A stretch of DNA of 64,000 nucleotides, taken from positions 731,001-795,000 of the forward strand of contig CP063163.1 of NCBI GenBank assembly GCA_014960805.1. Direction: 5' to 3'. The translations under genes were made by a program, and so were the position numbers. Origin of the DNA: Cytobacillus suaedae. GTDB lineage: Bacteria > Bacillota > Bacilli > Bacillales > Bacillaceae_L. Below the pieces are notes generated by a model that was given only the letters and a program-made list of their open reading frames with translations, did not search any database and was not told where the DNA came from. Shown here in pieces: positions 33,682 through 41,862 of this stretch. Position 1 is the stretch's first letter, and each line of letters opens with the position of its first letter.

Positions 33682-34104
33682 ATGAAAAGGAAGTTTTACT
33701 TAATCCTTATCTTCGTGCTATTTCTTACATACTCTCAAGTTGCTTATGGAGAACCCCTAGTTCCAGATAAGGTTAGAGTATTTAACCAACGAGTCCTTGA
33801 AGATATATTGAACACACATGTAATTGACCTCACGGATAAGGAGGAGGTTTCTCGAGCTAAACTAGAAAACTCACTTGGGGACCGACGTGAGAATTTGTTT
33901 CTAGTTGAGAAACTTGGTTTCGCTTGTTATGAGACAGGTTGTATTGGGCTTCCAAGGCTTTTTATGAATGAAAACCACGCACATATTTTATATAAAGATG
34001 GTCGGGGGCAGAACATTCACTTAACGTTAAAGAGGACTAATAAGAAGTGGAAGCTTGTTGATAAAGCTATAAGTGACGGAAGCACAATGGGAATTTATGA
34101 TTGA
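33682..34104 (+). CDS. Secreted protein, unknown family
   Basis: A secreted protein of 140 residues: signal peptide to about residue 24 (LILIFVLFLTYSQVAYGEP). The mature part has two cysteines (LGFACYETGCIGLP) likely forming a disulfide and a beta-rich end (HILYKDGRGQNIHLTLKRTNKKWKLVDKAISDG), a pattern seen in NTF2/SnoaL-type small domains. ATG follows AAGGGGGTAAACAAT. It follows its neighbour by 21 bp. Function unknown. Confidence 0.7.
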   Translation: MKRKFYLILIFVLFLTYSQVAYGEPLVPDKVRVFNQRVLEDILNTHVIDLTDKEEVSRAKLENSLGDRRENLFLVEKLGFACYETGCIGLPRLFMNENHAHILYKDGRGQNIHLTLKRTNKKWKLVDKAISDGSTMGIYD

Positions 34105-34117
34105 TGGTGGAAAGGTA

Positions 34118-34672
34118 ATGAACATAAAGGTAACAATATTAATTTTCTCGACGTTCTTTTTATTATCAAATGTTTCTGCTAACTCAGAAGATAGAATACC
34201 TTCAATTAGCATTATTAAGAAGTATTTTAATGATCTAAATGAACAGGAGTGGGTAGAGGCAACTGCATGGTGGGACAATGAAAGTAGACTTGAATTAGTA
34301 GAATTTATTGCAAATAAGGAAAACCAAAAGTACAAACGTGGCTTGTTGAATATTGAAAAAGCAAATCTTGTTAGGTGGAAAGAACTTCCCTACGAATATG
34401 GAAAACAATTTTTCCCCTCTAGGTCTTTAGAGAAGTTTAATAACTCAAGAGTGTATTATGTTGGAGTAGATTATAGAGTTCACAAACAGAATCAGTTCTT
34501 TATAGACGGAGTTAATTATTTTTTAGTTGTTCTTGTCTTAGAAGATGGAATCTGGAAAATAGCCTTAACGCCAAACGTTCCTGTCAAGTCTATTATTGCT
34601 GATGGATATGGGTTCGGCACAGAGGATGAAAAAACGTTTGATGATAGAAGGTTGAGGTTTCGAATTAATTAA
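34118..34672 (+). CDS. Secreted protein with NTF2-like tail, unknown
   Basis: A secreted protein of 184 residues. Signal peptide to about residue 21 (ILIFSTFFLLSNVSANSED). SIIKKYFNDLNEQEWVEATAWWD and VNYFLVVLVLEDGIWKIALTPNVPVKSI are typical of NTF2-like folds in which a helix-rich start is followed by a curved sheet. ATG 34118 is chosen since GGTGGAAAGG lies ahead; an earlier in-frame start at 34073 sits within the previous gene. Function unknown. Confidence 0.7.
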   Translation: MNIKVTILIFSTFFLLSNVSANSEDRIPSISIIKKYFNDLNEQEWVEATAWWDNESRLELVEFIANKENQKYKRGLLNIEKANLVRWKELPYEYGKQFFPSRSLEKFNNSRVYYVGVDYRVHKQNQFFIDGVNYFLVVLVLEDGIWKIALTPNVPVKSIIADGYGFGTEDEKTFDDRRLRFRIN

Positions 34673-34686
34673 ATGGAGGGTTGGTC

Positions 34687-35907
34687 TTGGGATTTCGAAT
34701 AACATTTCTACTAATATTTCTGATTTTGCACGTATCAATCACAGTTAGTGCTGAAACACCACTAACTGCTGCATTTATCCGTGACCATCAGCTATGGATC
34801 AAAAAAGGAGACCAAGAAATTCAAATCACACAGGATCAATATGTGTTTACACCTAAATGGTCGTTTGACGGTCGATTTATTGCTTATATTGATGGTGATG
34901 AACAGGGGAAGAAATCGGATTTATTCATATACGATACTAAAGAAAATGAAAGTTATCAGCCATACATAAAGGTCGAAACTTATGACTTTAAATGGTCACC
35001 GAATAAAAATCAATTAGCCTATACCGATCATGGTTTATTAAACGTAACGAAAATAAAGAATGGTCACCCTCAGGGGTTTGAAAATGTGTCGTTAGGGGTT
35101 AGTGGGTTTGAATGGTTTCCAAACGGGAAGGAATTCCTGGTTTCTTCACAATCCGTTCTACGCCCTACCGGATGGGGACCGATTCCTCTTTTTAAAGTCC
35201 CGGTGGATGCTAACCTTGCACAGGAAAAAATTAAGCCGTTTTATACTATTCAAACAAATGAAAGGGATCTTTTTGCAATTTCTGCAGACTATTTTAAGTG
35301 GAGTAATGATGGAGAATGGGTTAGTTTTTTAGCTATTCCGACTGGCTCAATCGCTATGGACGGTAACACGTTATGTGTAATCTCCTCAAAGGGAGAACGG
35401 TTTGAAGCAGTAGGTAAGATGCTATGGTACGAGGATTGGACAAAATGGGCTCCATCAACTAATCAACTAGCCTATATTTCAGGTGAAGGAAGATTTTTTG
35501 TGGAAAACAAAAATACCACAATAGTGGACATGCCAACTTCTACTCAACAACAGGAATATACACCAAAAGGCTATGTTGACCTTGATTTAGAATGGTTTTC
35601 TTCAGACAAGGTAATTGTGGCTCGTGCAAATGAAAACAAAGAGTGGAAGGAAGGACCTGCTCCAAAAATGTTTACATCACTTTATGCCATTAATCTAAAA
35701 ACAAAAGAACAAATGCGAATCACTAACCCTAATAACAATGAATTAGACAGAGATCCGCAAGTTGTTGGGACTTATATAACATGGTTTCGCAAACATGAAA
35801 ATGAATATAAAGGGGATATATGGTTGAAGCATAGTTTAAATGGTCAAGAACAAATATGGATTAAGGATGCTGGTGCTGCTCCAGTATTTTTTATCGGGAA
35901 GCAATAA
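34687..35907 (+). CDS. Secreted TolB/WD40-like beta-propeller protein
   Basis: A secreted protein of 406 residues. The signal peptide ends near TVSA|ETP. Repeats of type PKWSFDGRFIAYIDGD, FKWSPNKNQLAYTD, FEWFPNGKEFLVSS, FKWSNDGEWVSFLA and TKWAPSTNQLAYIS, spaced about 50 residues, are blades of a TolB-like (PD40) propeller. Such domains bind peptides or scaffold envelope proteins. TTG 34687 follows GGAGGG; TTG 34681 is in frame but overlaps the site. It ends the four-gene secreted operon. Confidence 0.85.
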   Translation: MGFRITFLLIFLILHVSITVSAETPLTAAFIRDHQLWIKKGDQEIQITQDQYVFTPKWSFDGRFIAYIDGDEQGKKSDLFIYDTKENESYQPYIKVETYDFKWSPNKNQLAYTDHGLLNVTKIKNGHPQGFENVSLGVSGFEWFPNGKEFLVSSQSVLRPTGWGPIPLFKVPVDANLAQEKIKPFYTIQTNERDLFAISADYFKWSNDGEWVSFLAIPTGSIAMDGNTLCVISSKGERFEAVGKMLWYEDWTKWAPSTNQLAYISGEGRFFVENKNTTIVDMPTSTQQQEYTPKGYVDLDLEWFSSDKVIVARANENKEWKEGPAPKMFTSLYAINLKTKEQMRITNPNNNELDRDPQVVGTYITWFRKHENEYKGDIWLKHSLNGQEQIWIKDAGAAPVFFIGKQ

Positions 35908-36025
35908 AATGTTTGAAAGTAAATGAAGTGAAAACCTTTTCTTTTCAATTAATGTTATTGGAATAATAATTGTAAATTATTTCAAGTGCTTTAGGAGAAC
36001 TTATTTATGAGAAGGAGGTGTACAA

Positions 36026-36520
36026 ATGAATAAATGGATTAGTGTTCTTGCAATTTGCTGTATTTTTGTAATTGGACCTTCGTTTAAAGCTAAAGCCTTA
36101 ACGTTTGATCAGCTCCCAACAAAACAAACTAGCACACAGTGGGAGGTCCAGGTTGGTAAAGCAATAGAATCATCTGAGGATTCACTAAAACCTGTAAAAG
36201 GTAAATTTCACACATATTCATTACATGTTAATAACATCGGGGATGATGTATTTTCTGTTAAAATCAATATGTACCGAAATGAGCCTGGTTCAAAAACGAA
36301 ATATTCTCTTACTGGTTGTCCAGATGAGAAGGATTGTAATCAAAAAACCCACGAACCAGAAATGGGTTTAGCTAAACAATTGAACGAGAAGGTACCTTAT
36401 GTATATAACAATTTCCCTTTAGCAGAAAAGGCAACCGAATTTGAGGTCGAGATTGTTTGGACTCAAATAGAGAACCCGGGGAGACCGTTAAAAGAAACAT
36501 TTGTGTTTACACAAAAATAG
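36026..36520 (+). CDS. Secreted beta-rich protein, unknown
   Basis: A secreted protein of 164 residues with a signal peptide to about residue 24 (VLAICCIFVIGPSFKAKA). The mature part is beta-rich with a two-cysteine loop (LTGCPDEKDCNQKTHEP) and a final strand FEVEIVWTQIENPGR, similar in kind to the lipoprotein at 27326. ATG has a perfect GAAGGAGGTG site. It is monocistronic with a terminator. Function unknown. Confidence 0.72.
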   Translation: MNKWISVLAICCIFVIGPSFKAKALTFDQLPTKQTSTQWEVQVGKAIESSEDSLKPVKGKFHTYSLHVNNIGDDVFSVKINMYRNEPGSKTKYSLTGCPDEKDCNQKTHEPEMGLAKQLNEKVPYVYNNFPLAEKATEFEVEIVWTQIENPGRPLKETFVFTQK

Positions 36521-36527
36521 TTATTGC

Positions 36528-36559
36528 AAAAACAAGGGGAAATTATTTCTCCTTGTTTT
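36528..36559 (+). terminator. Terminator of secreted beta-rich protein gene
   Basis: AAAACAAGGGGAAA and TTTCTCCTTGTTTT form a long stem (one G-T), ending in a T-rich tail. Confidence 0.85.
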
Positions 36560-36750
36560 CTTTTATATCTTTACTAGAAATAATAGTCTAAGAGTAATAA
36601 ATATCGTACAATAACATCAACCAACACAGTCCTTATTAAACAAGATTGTTGAGGTGAAATAAAACGTCAGTCATAGCATGAGTTATAAAACTTCAAGCCT
36701 AGACAAGCATCCGTTAAGATTATCGTGAGAATCGAGTGAAATAGCCTTTT

Positions 36751-36782
36751 CTTCTTCAACTAACGGAGCAGAATAGTTAAAG
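36751..36782 (+). repeat. Cassette-associated hairpin repeat F (short form)
   Basis: CTTCTTCAACTAACGGAGCA then GAATAGTTAAAG; the ends TTCAACTA/TAGTTAAA pair. It lies 30 bp before the start at 36813 and closely matches repeat E on the opposite strand. Confidence 0.8.
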
Positions 36783-36812
36783 TAATATACAAGAGTTTTT
36801 GGAGGATTTTAA

Positions 36813-37394
36813 GTGAAATATTATAAATTGATAATGGACTATAACGGAACTAAAGAGGAAGATATGGTTTGTAACGTAGAAGAAGGCTTTTCACAAAAGT
36901 ACGGAATTGACGAATATGCCATTTATGACTGTAAAGTAATTAATAACTGGGCTGATGATTTAACATTTTATTATAATCCAACAGAAGGTAACGTACCAAA
37001 TGATTATTTAGCAACAAATTTAGGTTGGTTAATTGTATCTGAAAAGTGTAGAAAGATTTTAGAGGAGATGAATGTAACTAATATTCAATACTTACCTATA
37101 AGAATAAAAAGCCTACATGATGAAAATGAAATACAGGGTTTTAGTGTACTTAATATAATTGGGGAAGTTGAAGCACTTAACTTAAACGCTTCTGTTTATA
37201 ACTATTTCGAAGTAGGTGAAGAGAAAATTTTAAGTGTAATTAAGTATGCAGTAAATAAAGATTTATTATTGAATACTCATATTTTTCGATTAAAAGAAGA
37301 CACAATTCCTGTTTTTGTATCTGAAAAAGTTAAAAAAGCAATTAGGTTAAATAAACTTAGTGGTTTTGATTTTCTTGAGATTAAAGTTGTATAA
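36813..37394 (+). CDS. Imm11/DUF1629-type immunity protein
   Basis: A soluble protein of 193 residues. The C-terminal half, with LGWLIVSEKCRKILEEMN, IQYLPIRIKS and VFVSEKVKKAIRLNKLSGFDFLEI, follows the DUF1629/Imm11 pattern found as immunity proteins of polymorphic toxin systems. No signal or membrane segment. Hairpin repeat F immediately precedes it and the RNA/repeat G block follows, so it has the same cassette geometry as the 8-11 kb array. The cognate toxin is not in the window. Confidence 0.72.
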   Translation: MKYYKLIMDYNGTKEEDMVCNVEEGFSQKYGIDEYAIYDCKVINNWADDLTFYYNPTEGNVPNDYLATNLGWLIVSEKCRKILEEMNVTNIQYLPIRIKSLHDENEIQGFSVLNIIGEVEALNLNASVYNYFEVGEEKILSVIKYAVNKDLLLNTHIFRLKEDTIPVFVSEKVKKAIRLNKLSGFDFLEIKVV

Positions 37395-37560
37395 CTTAAA
37401 AATACATCTCATTATATTGAATATAATTGTTGAACTCCCATGAAAATAAAAACTAATAAAGAGCATACGAAAATAAACCCAGAAAATCACTTTTTTAAAA
37501 AAGGCTGAGCCTCTTGAGAAATTATAATAAATTTGGTAAAGAATTTAGAGACGAACACCC

Positions 37561-37745
37561 TTCCACATTAGGATAAAACCAAGGATCAGCTGGCGCAACG
37601 ATCAGAAAAAGGATTAATCTCCCATGAGTGCTACCCCTATAGGGCGCGACAGTCGGTGGTACACCGTGATCGTTGGAGTCAGACTAACGGATAGGCTCAA
37701 AGGCACTATAGTGTAACGACCTTCTTCGCCAGCTATTAAATCATT
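37561..37745 (+). ncRNA. Candidate structured RNA, HEARO/omega-RNA-like (unproven)
   Basis: A GC-richer non-coding block stands out from the AT-rich surroundings. AGCTGGCG (37588-37595) pairs with CGCCAGCT (37727-37734); AACGATCA (37597-37604) pairs with TGATCGTT (37667-37674); CGGTG-GTA-CACCG (37654-37666) is an inner hairpin; CCCTATAGGG is a short palindrome. Nested long-range stems of this kind indicate a folded RNA of about 150 nt. The layout recalls mobile-element RNAs such as HEARO, but I cannot verify the family, and no IscB/TnpB-type gene is adjacent. The surrounding gap 37395-37912 has no gene; a further 8-bp inverted repeat TGCAGCGC/GCGCTGCA lies at 37779-37802. Confidence 0.5.
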
Positions 37746-37807
37746 ATAGACTTCATAATCCATTTTCATTCTCTGTGGTGCAGCGCCGATTTTTGCGCTG
37801 CATGAGT

Positions 37808-37876
37808 GGCTAACGGGGGCAATTGCTGAACAAGCAGCAGTCCCTTCTTTCGTTATAGAAGCAGTTTAGTTCAACA
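37808..37876 (+). repeat. Cassette-associated hairpin repeat G (long form)
   Basis: GGCTAACGGGGGCAATTGCT ... ending AGAAGCAGTTTAGTTCAAC. The opening box matches repeat B (CTATCGGGGGCAATAGCT). It lies 37 bp upstream of the next gene. Confidence 0.8.
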
Positions 37877-37912
37877 AACTTAATGCGTAAAAGGTCAATA
37901 TCGGAGGAGTAA

Positions 37913-38197
37913 ATGAGCAAGCATAAAAAAATAGATAAACACTTTGGAATTAAAGTTAATCATCAAAAAGTAAAAATTCTAAACTATAAAATGGATAGAT
38001 ACTATGATGAATTAGAGAACAGGGAAATAGAGACAATCGAACTAATAACCAAAATCCCTCATAAAGTATTTAATCAAGAAGAAGTGCTGATTGAAATAAT
38101 TGGTGTCGATGTTATCATAGCCCAATGGTGTGGGGGGTTCCATCAACCAGGATTGAACAGATACAAATACAAACTAAGCCCTAAAGGTTATAAATGA
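37913..38197 (+). CDS. Small soluble protein, unknown
   Basis: A protein of 94 residues, basic, with beta strands (KVKILNYKMDRYYDELENREIETIELITKIPHKVF; VDVIIAQWCGGFHQP). ATG 37913 follows TCGGAGGAGTAA. Its stop overlaps the region before the next start (ATG 38198), so the two genes are tightly linked. They lie behind repeat G like other cassette genes. No family recognised. Confidence 0.65.
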   Translation: MSKHKKIDKHFGIKVNHQKVKILNYKMDRYYDELENREIETIELITKIPHKVFNQEEVLIEIIGVDVIIAQWCGGFHQPGLNRYKYKLSPKGYK

Positions 38198-38494
38198 ATG
38201 GAGAATACAATAATGAATATTCCTGATGAGCTAGATGGAGCAAAAGTAATTCAATATACTAAGAACTCCACACAAAATGAGTTTGGTGTGGTCAATATAA
38301 TTTCAGAAGATAATGAAGTTATTGATGTGTGTCCTATTACTGCACTAGCAATTTGCAAGTATTCTGACGGGAACGGCTATTACCTATTCTCTTGTGACCT
38401 AAATTGGGAGGTAGTTGGTGACACATTTCATTATTCTTTAGAAGAAGCTATTGATTTTGCAGATGTTAAAGAAACAGAATGGTTATTCAAGTAA
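38198..38494 (+). CDS. Small acidic soluble protein, unknown
   Basis: A protein of 98 residues, acidic, with IPDELDGAKVIQYTKNS and ALAICKYSDGNGYYLFSCDLNWEVVGDTFH. The ending SLEEAIDFADVKETEWL is typical of short immunity-like proteins found near polymorphic toxins. A second start ATG 38213 (site GGAG) is possible. It follows the gene at 37913 directly and closes with its own terminator. The immunity assignment is inference. Confidence 0.65.
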   Translation: MENTIMNIPDELDGAKVIQYTKNSTQNEFGVVNIISEDNEVIDVCPITALAICKYSDGNGYYLFSCDLNWEVVGDTFHYSLEEAIDFADVKETEWLFK

Positions 38495-38511
38495 AGGGAG
38501 CAAGAGTTAAA

Positions 38512-38540
38512 GATCATTATGTGGTCGTTAACTCTTTTTT
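38512..38540 (+). terminator. Terminator of the repeat G gene pair
   Basis: AGAGTTAA and TTAACTCT (8 bp, extended with mismatches) are followed by TTTTTT. Confidence 0.85.
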
Positions 38541-38604
38541 CCAATTGGGAAGTTTAAATTAACCAAAAATGTTAAAATAAAGAAAACTCGAATAAGGTGA
38601 TTTT

Positions 38605-38775
38605 ATGCTTGGAACATTCCTTAGTTATTTTGTGATTTTTTTCATTATTGCAAGGATTGTAAGCCTTACCGCTAAGATTAACTGGATGCCGACACTAAAA
38701 ACAACACCAAAACACGATGCAATATTAGCAATAATATTTTCTTTAATTGTTGTTGCTTTAACGTTTATTGTTTAA
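38605..38775 (+). CDS. 56-residue membrane protein
   Basis: MLGTFLSYFVIFFIIARIVS begins a protein with two membrane helices (about 3-22 and 38-56) joined by a basic loop (KINWMPTLKTTPKHD). ATG 38605 is preceded by AAGGTGATTTT. Small hydrophobic proteins like this are found in many Bacillus mobile elements; none of the toxin or holin families I know fits clearly. The flanking gap 38776-38927 contains no other convincing gene. Confidence 0.6.
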   Translation: MLGTFLSYFVIFFIIARIVSLTAKINWMPTLKTTPKHDAILAIIFSLIVVALTFIV

Positions 38776-38927
38776 TAACGCCATCTTATTGAACTTATCC
38801 TATTTTTATCTACAAGAAGGGTAAGTAATCTTTTTTGTGGGAGTGCACAAGCAAGCCCATTAATTTGCTATGTCTGGTGAAGTCCAGTTAAATAGTAATG
38901 CATCTGAAAATTAGCCATTCATCAATG

Positions 38928-39803
38928 TTAATCTGGACTTAGCAGTTTTATCTGGCATCGAATAAATTCTTCAAATTCCACTTGATTTTGCAAGTTAAAT
39001 GTTGCTCTAGCCTTTTCAAAAAATGAAATGGCTTTGGTATTTAGTCCAAGTCTTTTGAAATTTAGTCCCTTTTGATAAAAAAATTCGCCTAATAAATAAA
39101 GTGATTCATGTTTAAGAGTATACGAGATTCCTTGAGTACATACAGAAATTGATTGGTCATACTTCCCAATGGAACTGAGTGATTTTGAATACCCATAGAG
39201 AATCCTAGAAAGCGTCAGTGGATCTTTTAAACGAATGAGTTTCTTAAGGTGGAAATGAGCCTCCTCAAATAGTTCAATTGAGCGTTCGAAGGCTTCAATC
39301 TCATTATAGATTATCGCTCGACTCGTTATTATTTGAATTTGTCTTTCAGAATAGTGTTTTGCTCGTTGAACCATTGTTAACGCTATGTTCAACTTTTGGA
39401 TTGATTTGGACGGTTCTGAGCGAATGTAAAAATCACAAATCGCCTCGTGCCATAACATAAATTGTTGACTCGAAAGTGCTGAGAAGAGTGGTGAATGTTT
39501 CTCTTGATGGATAATCTGATCTACTTCCTTGTATTCTCTTTGATTGATGTGATGACGGATTTGATCAAACACATCATGTACATAATCAATCCGAGGAGTG
39601 GAAGTCATTTCGAAAAAGTAATTCATATCCACGCCTAGTTTCTTTGACAGCTCATAGAGGATAAAACTTGAAGGAGTTTCAGAACCATTTTCAAGTTTGC
39701 TAATTTGTGCTTGTGTGCAAATATTGTCAGCAAGCTCTTGCTGAGTAAGACCCATATGTTTCCGTAAATCCTTGATTAGTGCTCCTAAGCTGCTTCCCTC
39801 CAT
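38928..39803 (-). CDS. PlcR/NprR-like TPR regulator (RRNPP type)
   Basis: A cytoplasmic regulator of 291 residues: N-terminal HTH_3 (about 5-60, LGALIKDLRKHMGLTQQELADNICTQAQISKLENG), then helical TPR-type repeats (AERSIELFEEAHFHL; LGEFFYQKGLNFKRLGLNTKAISFFEKARA). Length and order match PlcR (285 residues), a quorum sensor that binds an imported peptide. No adjacent precursor peptide gene of PapR type is visible (see findings). It is divergent from a small secreted-protein gene over 238 bp, a likely target. Confidence 0.82.
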   Translation of the reverse strand: MEGSSLGALIKDLRKHMGLTQQELADNICTQAQISKLENGSETPSSFILYELSKKLGVDMNYFFEMTSTPRIDYVHDVFDQIRHHINQREYKEVDQIIHQEKHSPLFSALSSQQFMLWHEAICDFYIRSEPSKSIQKLNIALTMVQRAKHYSERQIQIITSRAIIYNEIEAFERSIELFEEAHFHLKKLIRLKDPLTLSRILYGYSKSLSSIGKYDQSISVCTQGISYTLKHESLYLLGEFFYQKGLNFKRLGLNTKAISFFEKARATFNLQNQVEFEEFIRCQIKLLSPD

Positions 39804-40041
39804 ATGCCACCTCCATGAAATATTCCAATAATTATATTTTACAAGAAATTCAGTGGAAGTGGGTTAAAAGATTACCTACATTCACTATTTTTGGTGTACA
39901 CGCATATCTATTCAAATTGAATGAAGATTTATAATAGATTGTAAGAATCTAACTCTTGCATGTTCGAGTTTTACTTTATACAGGTTTTATCATTTTAGTT
40001 ATCGAAATTATCAACAAACACGCGAAGGGAGTGCCATACTT

Positions 40042-40431
40042 TTGAAAATCTTTAAGAAAAAATCAATAAGAGAAATCCTCTTACAGATGTTGATCGTAAC
40101 CTTGTTCTTTGGAGCATTGACGTATTATGTTGTTTTCTTTACACCGAAAGATTCGCTTGAGCTATACCAAGCGATTTCCTTTGCAGATAGCTTTAAGGAC
40201 GCACAAAAGCTCAGTCTGGAGGGGTATGAACATCGGTTTGAAAAGGAGGACTTTGACTACATAGGAAGAGTGGATACCCAAGCTGAGTCGGTTCAACAAT
40301 TTACACTTTTCCAATTTGAAGAAAAGACGTATTTGATCATGACATCACCAGGCACTCTTAGGTTAAAGGTTCTGGCTGTAGAGGAATTACCTGAAGAAGT
40401 GAGGGATTATTTTTTAGAAATCGCACCCTAG
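40042..40431 (+). CDS. Membrane-anchored small protein
   Basis: A protein of 129 residues with an N-terminal anchor (LQMLIVTLFFGALTYYVVFFTP) and a mixed ectodomain (AQKLSLEGYEHRFEKEDFDY ... FQFEEKTYLIMTSPGTLRLKVLAVEELPEE). TTG 40042 follows GGGAGTGCC. It is transcribed divergently from the PlcR-like regulator, so control by that regulator is possible. A family is not recognised. Confidence 0.7.
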   Translation: MKIFKKKSIREILLQMLIVTLFFGALTYYVVFFTPKDSLELYQAISFADSFKDAQKLSLEGYEHRFEKEDFDYIGRVDTQAESVQQFTLFQFEEKTYLIMTSPGTLRLKVLAVEELPEEVRDYFLEIAP

Positions 40432-40485
40432 TAAGCTTTCTGCCTTTACTAGTAGGATAAGAGATGATATGGAGGAGGAGAAACC

Positions 40486-41081
40486 GTGTTTGAACAAATT
40501 ATTGATAATTGGAAAGACTATTGCACCGAAGCAAATGTGATAGGGATTGGTTCTACAAGGAAAGTATATAAAATCGATGATTATGTAATAAAAAAACATT
40601 TGCATCCGCTTGGTTATAAACAATCACTAAAAGAGGTAGAGATTTTTAATTGCATGCTTCATAAAGGATGGAGTGAGATATTCGCAGAGGTTTATTATGC
40701 GGATGAGTTTATTGCTATTCAAAAATATTATAAAACACTAGACTTAAGGAATAATCAATCATTCGATATCGATGTTAGAAGTGATTCAAATCTAATACCC
40801 TATAAGTTTGAAGACATTTTAAGCTTTTTAGATAAGGAATTTGATAGCTTTGATTTAAAGGATAGCGGTAATTATGGTTTAAATAATGAAAATAAACTAG
40901 TCTTTATTGATTATGGTATGACTAAAGCATCTATGAAGATGAGTGGGTGCAACTAGCAGAGTCTGGTGTACTTCCACAAATCCATTTTGACTTCTGCAAC
41001 GTTTGCAGAGTGGACAAGGAAATTAGAATGTATGGAGAAAAAGATAAGGATAAACGGTGTTATTCGTGTGGGAAGGAATAG
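40486..41081 (+). pseudogene. Frameshifted paralogue of the gene at 51092 (kinase-like)
   Basis: The first 150 residues are close to the intact protein at 51092 (IGIGSTRKVYKI, VIKxxLHPLGYKQSL, SFDIDV, SFDLKDSGNYGLN, VFIDYGMTK). After that the frame ends early. Deletion of one A in the AAAA of CTAAAAGC (now CTAAAGC, about 40922) explains it; in the next frame, EWVQLAESGVLPQIHFDFCNVCR and a C-terminal CYSCGK zinc motif continue to TAG 41081. So a gene of about 198 codons is broken by one indel. Confidence 0.85.
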
Positions 41082-41214
41082 GGAGACTGTATGAAAGGAC
41101 AAAGTTTCTTTCTGAAGGATAGGGATGAGTGCGAGTTAGTGAATTCATAAGTTCTTACTCGAAAAAAAGAAGTGAAGGAAGCACTTCTTAAAGTGAAAAT
41201 GGAGGGGATTACAT

Positions 41215-41628
41215 TTGAAAAAGCTTATTGGGTTACTTGGATTATTAACCGTTTGTGCGCTTCTCTTTACAAGATCGCTTTATGTAGAACTAGATGAGTG
41301 GATTATTATTACCGTGATGTTGTCTATTGTTGCAGCCATCACCAGTACATTGTATAGAAAAAGAGGTGAGGTTGATGCTGCTAAAGGTAGCTCCGCAGTT
41401 ATATGTATCGTATTCTTTTGGATACTTGCTCTATTTGATTTGATTGCAGACCATTTTCTTTATTTTCAACCTACAGGAAATGAAGATGGAAGAGCGTTAA
41501 CACTTGGTGAAAAAATACATGAATTTAGAGACGACCTCTTCATCCAATTTTTTATCACATTTTTTATTTCATTTCTTTTTTCTATTGTTCTTTCAAAAGT
41601 GTTGTCAAAATCTTCACCCAAGAAGTAA
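41215..41628 (+). CDS. Small membrane protein, four TM segments
   Basis: A protein of 137 residues with four hydrophobic helices (about 1-18, 25-43, 57-77 and 110-131). A charged loop (FQPTGNEDGRALTLGEKIHEFRDDLF) separates the third and fourth. The start TTG 41215 lies behind TGGAGGGGATTACA. No transporter motif. An in-frame small frame at 41684-41866 overlapping the next start has no ribosome site and is not annotated. Function unknown. Confidence 0.65.
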   Translation: MKKLIGLLGLLTVCALLFTRSLYVELDEWIIITVMLSIVAAITSTLYRKRGEVDAAKGSSAVICIVFFWILALFDLIADHFLYFQPTGNEDGRALTLGEKIHEFRDDLFIQFFITFFISFLFSIVLSKVLSKSSPKK

Positions 41629-41862
41629 TTAATTGAGCGATTCTGTAAATCCTTTCGTAAAAGTATTTCCGTTATGAAAATCAATGATGGAACTTTCGAA
41701 ATCGCAAACGTTGCATTTGATTCATCAAAGAAGCGGATTCCTAGAATTAAGGTCTTTTCCGCGGAGATATTTTTCGGAATATTATGTTAAAACTGACGTG
41801 GGCAGTATATTTCACTACGGTCAGGTTACTCGAAGAAGGTATTTAAAACGAGGAGGGAATCC

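Noticed and set aside
37561-37745. tRNA, T-box, RNase P or 6S RNA
   Set aside because: No cloverleaf, no specifier/T-box bulge and no conserved core of those RNAs could be found.
38810-38860. Minus-strand 16-residue peptide as PapR-like signal
   Set aside because: It has no signal sequence or ribosome site, and ordinary chance can give such a frame.
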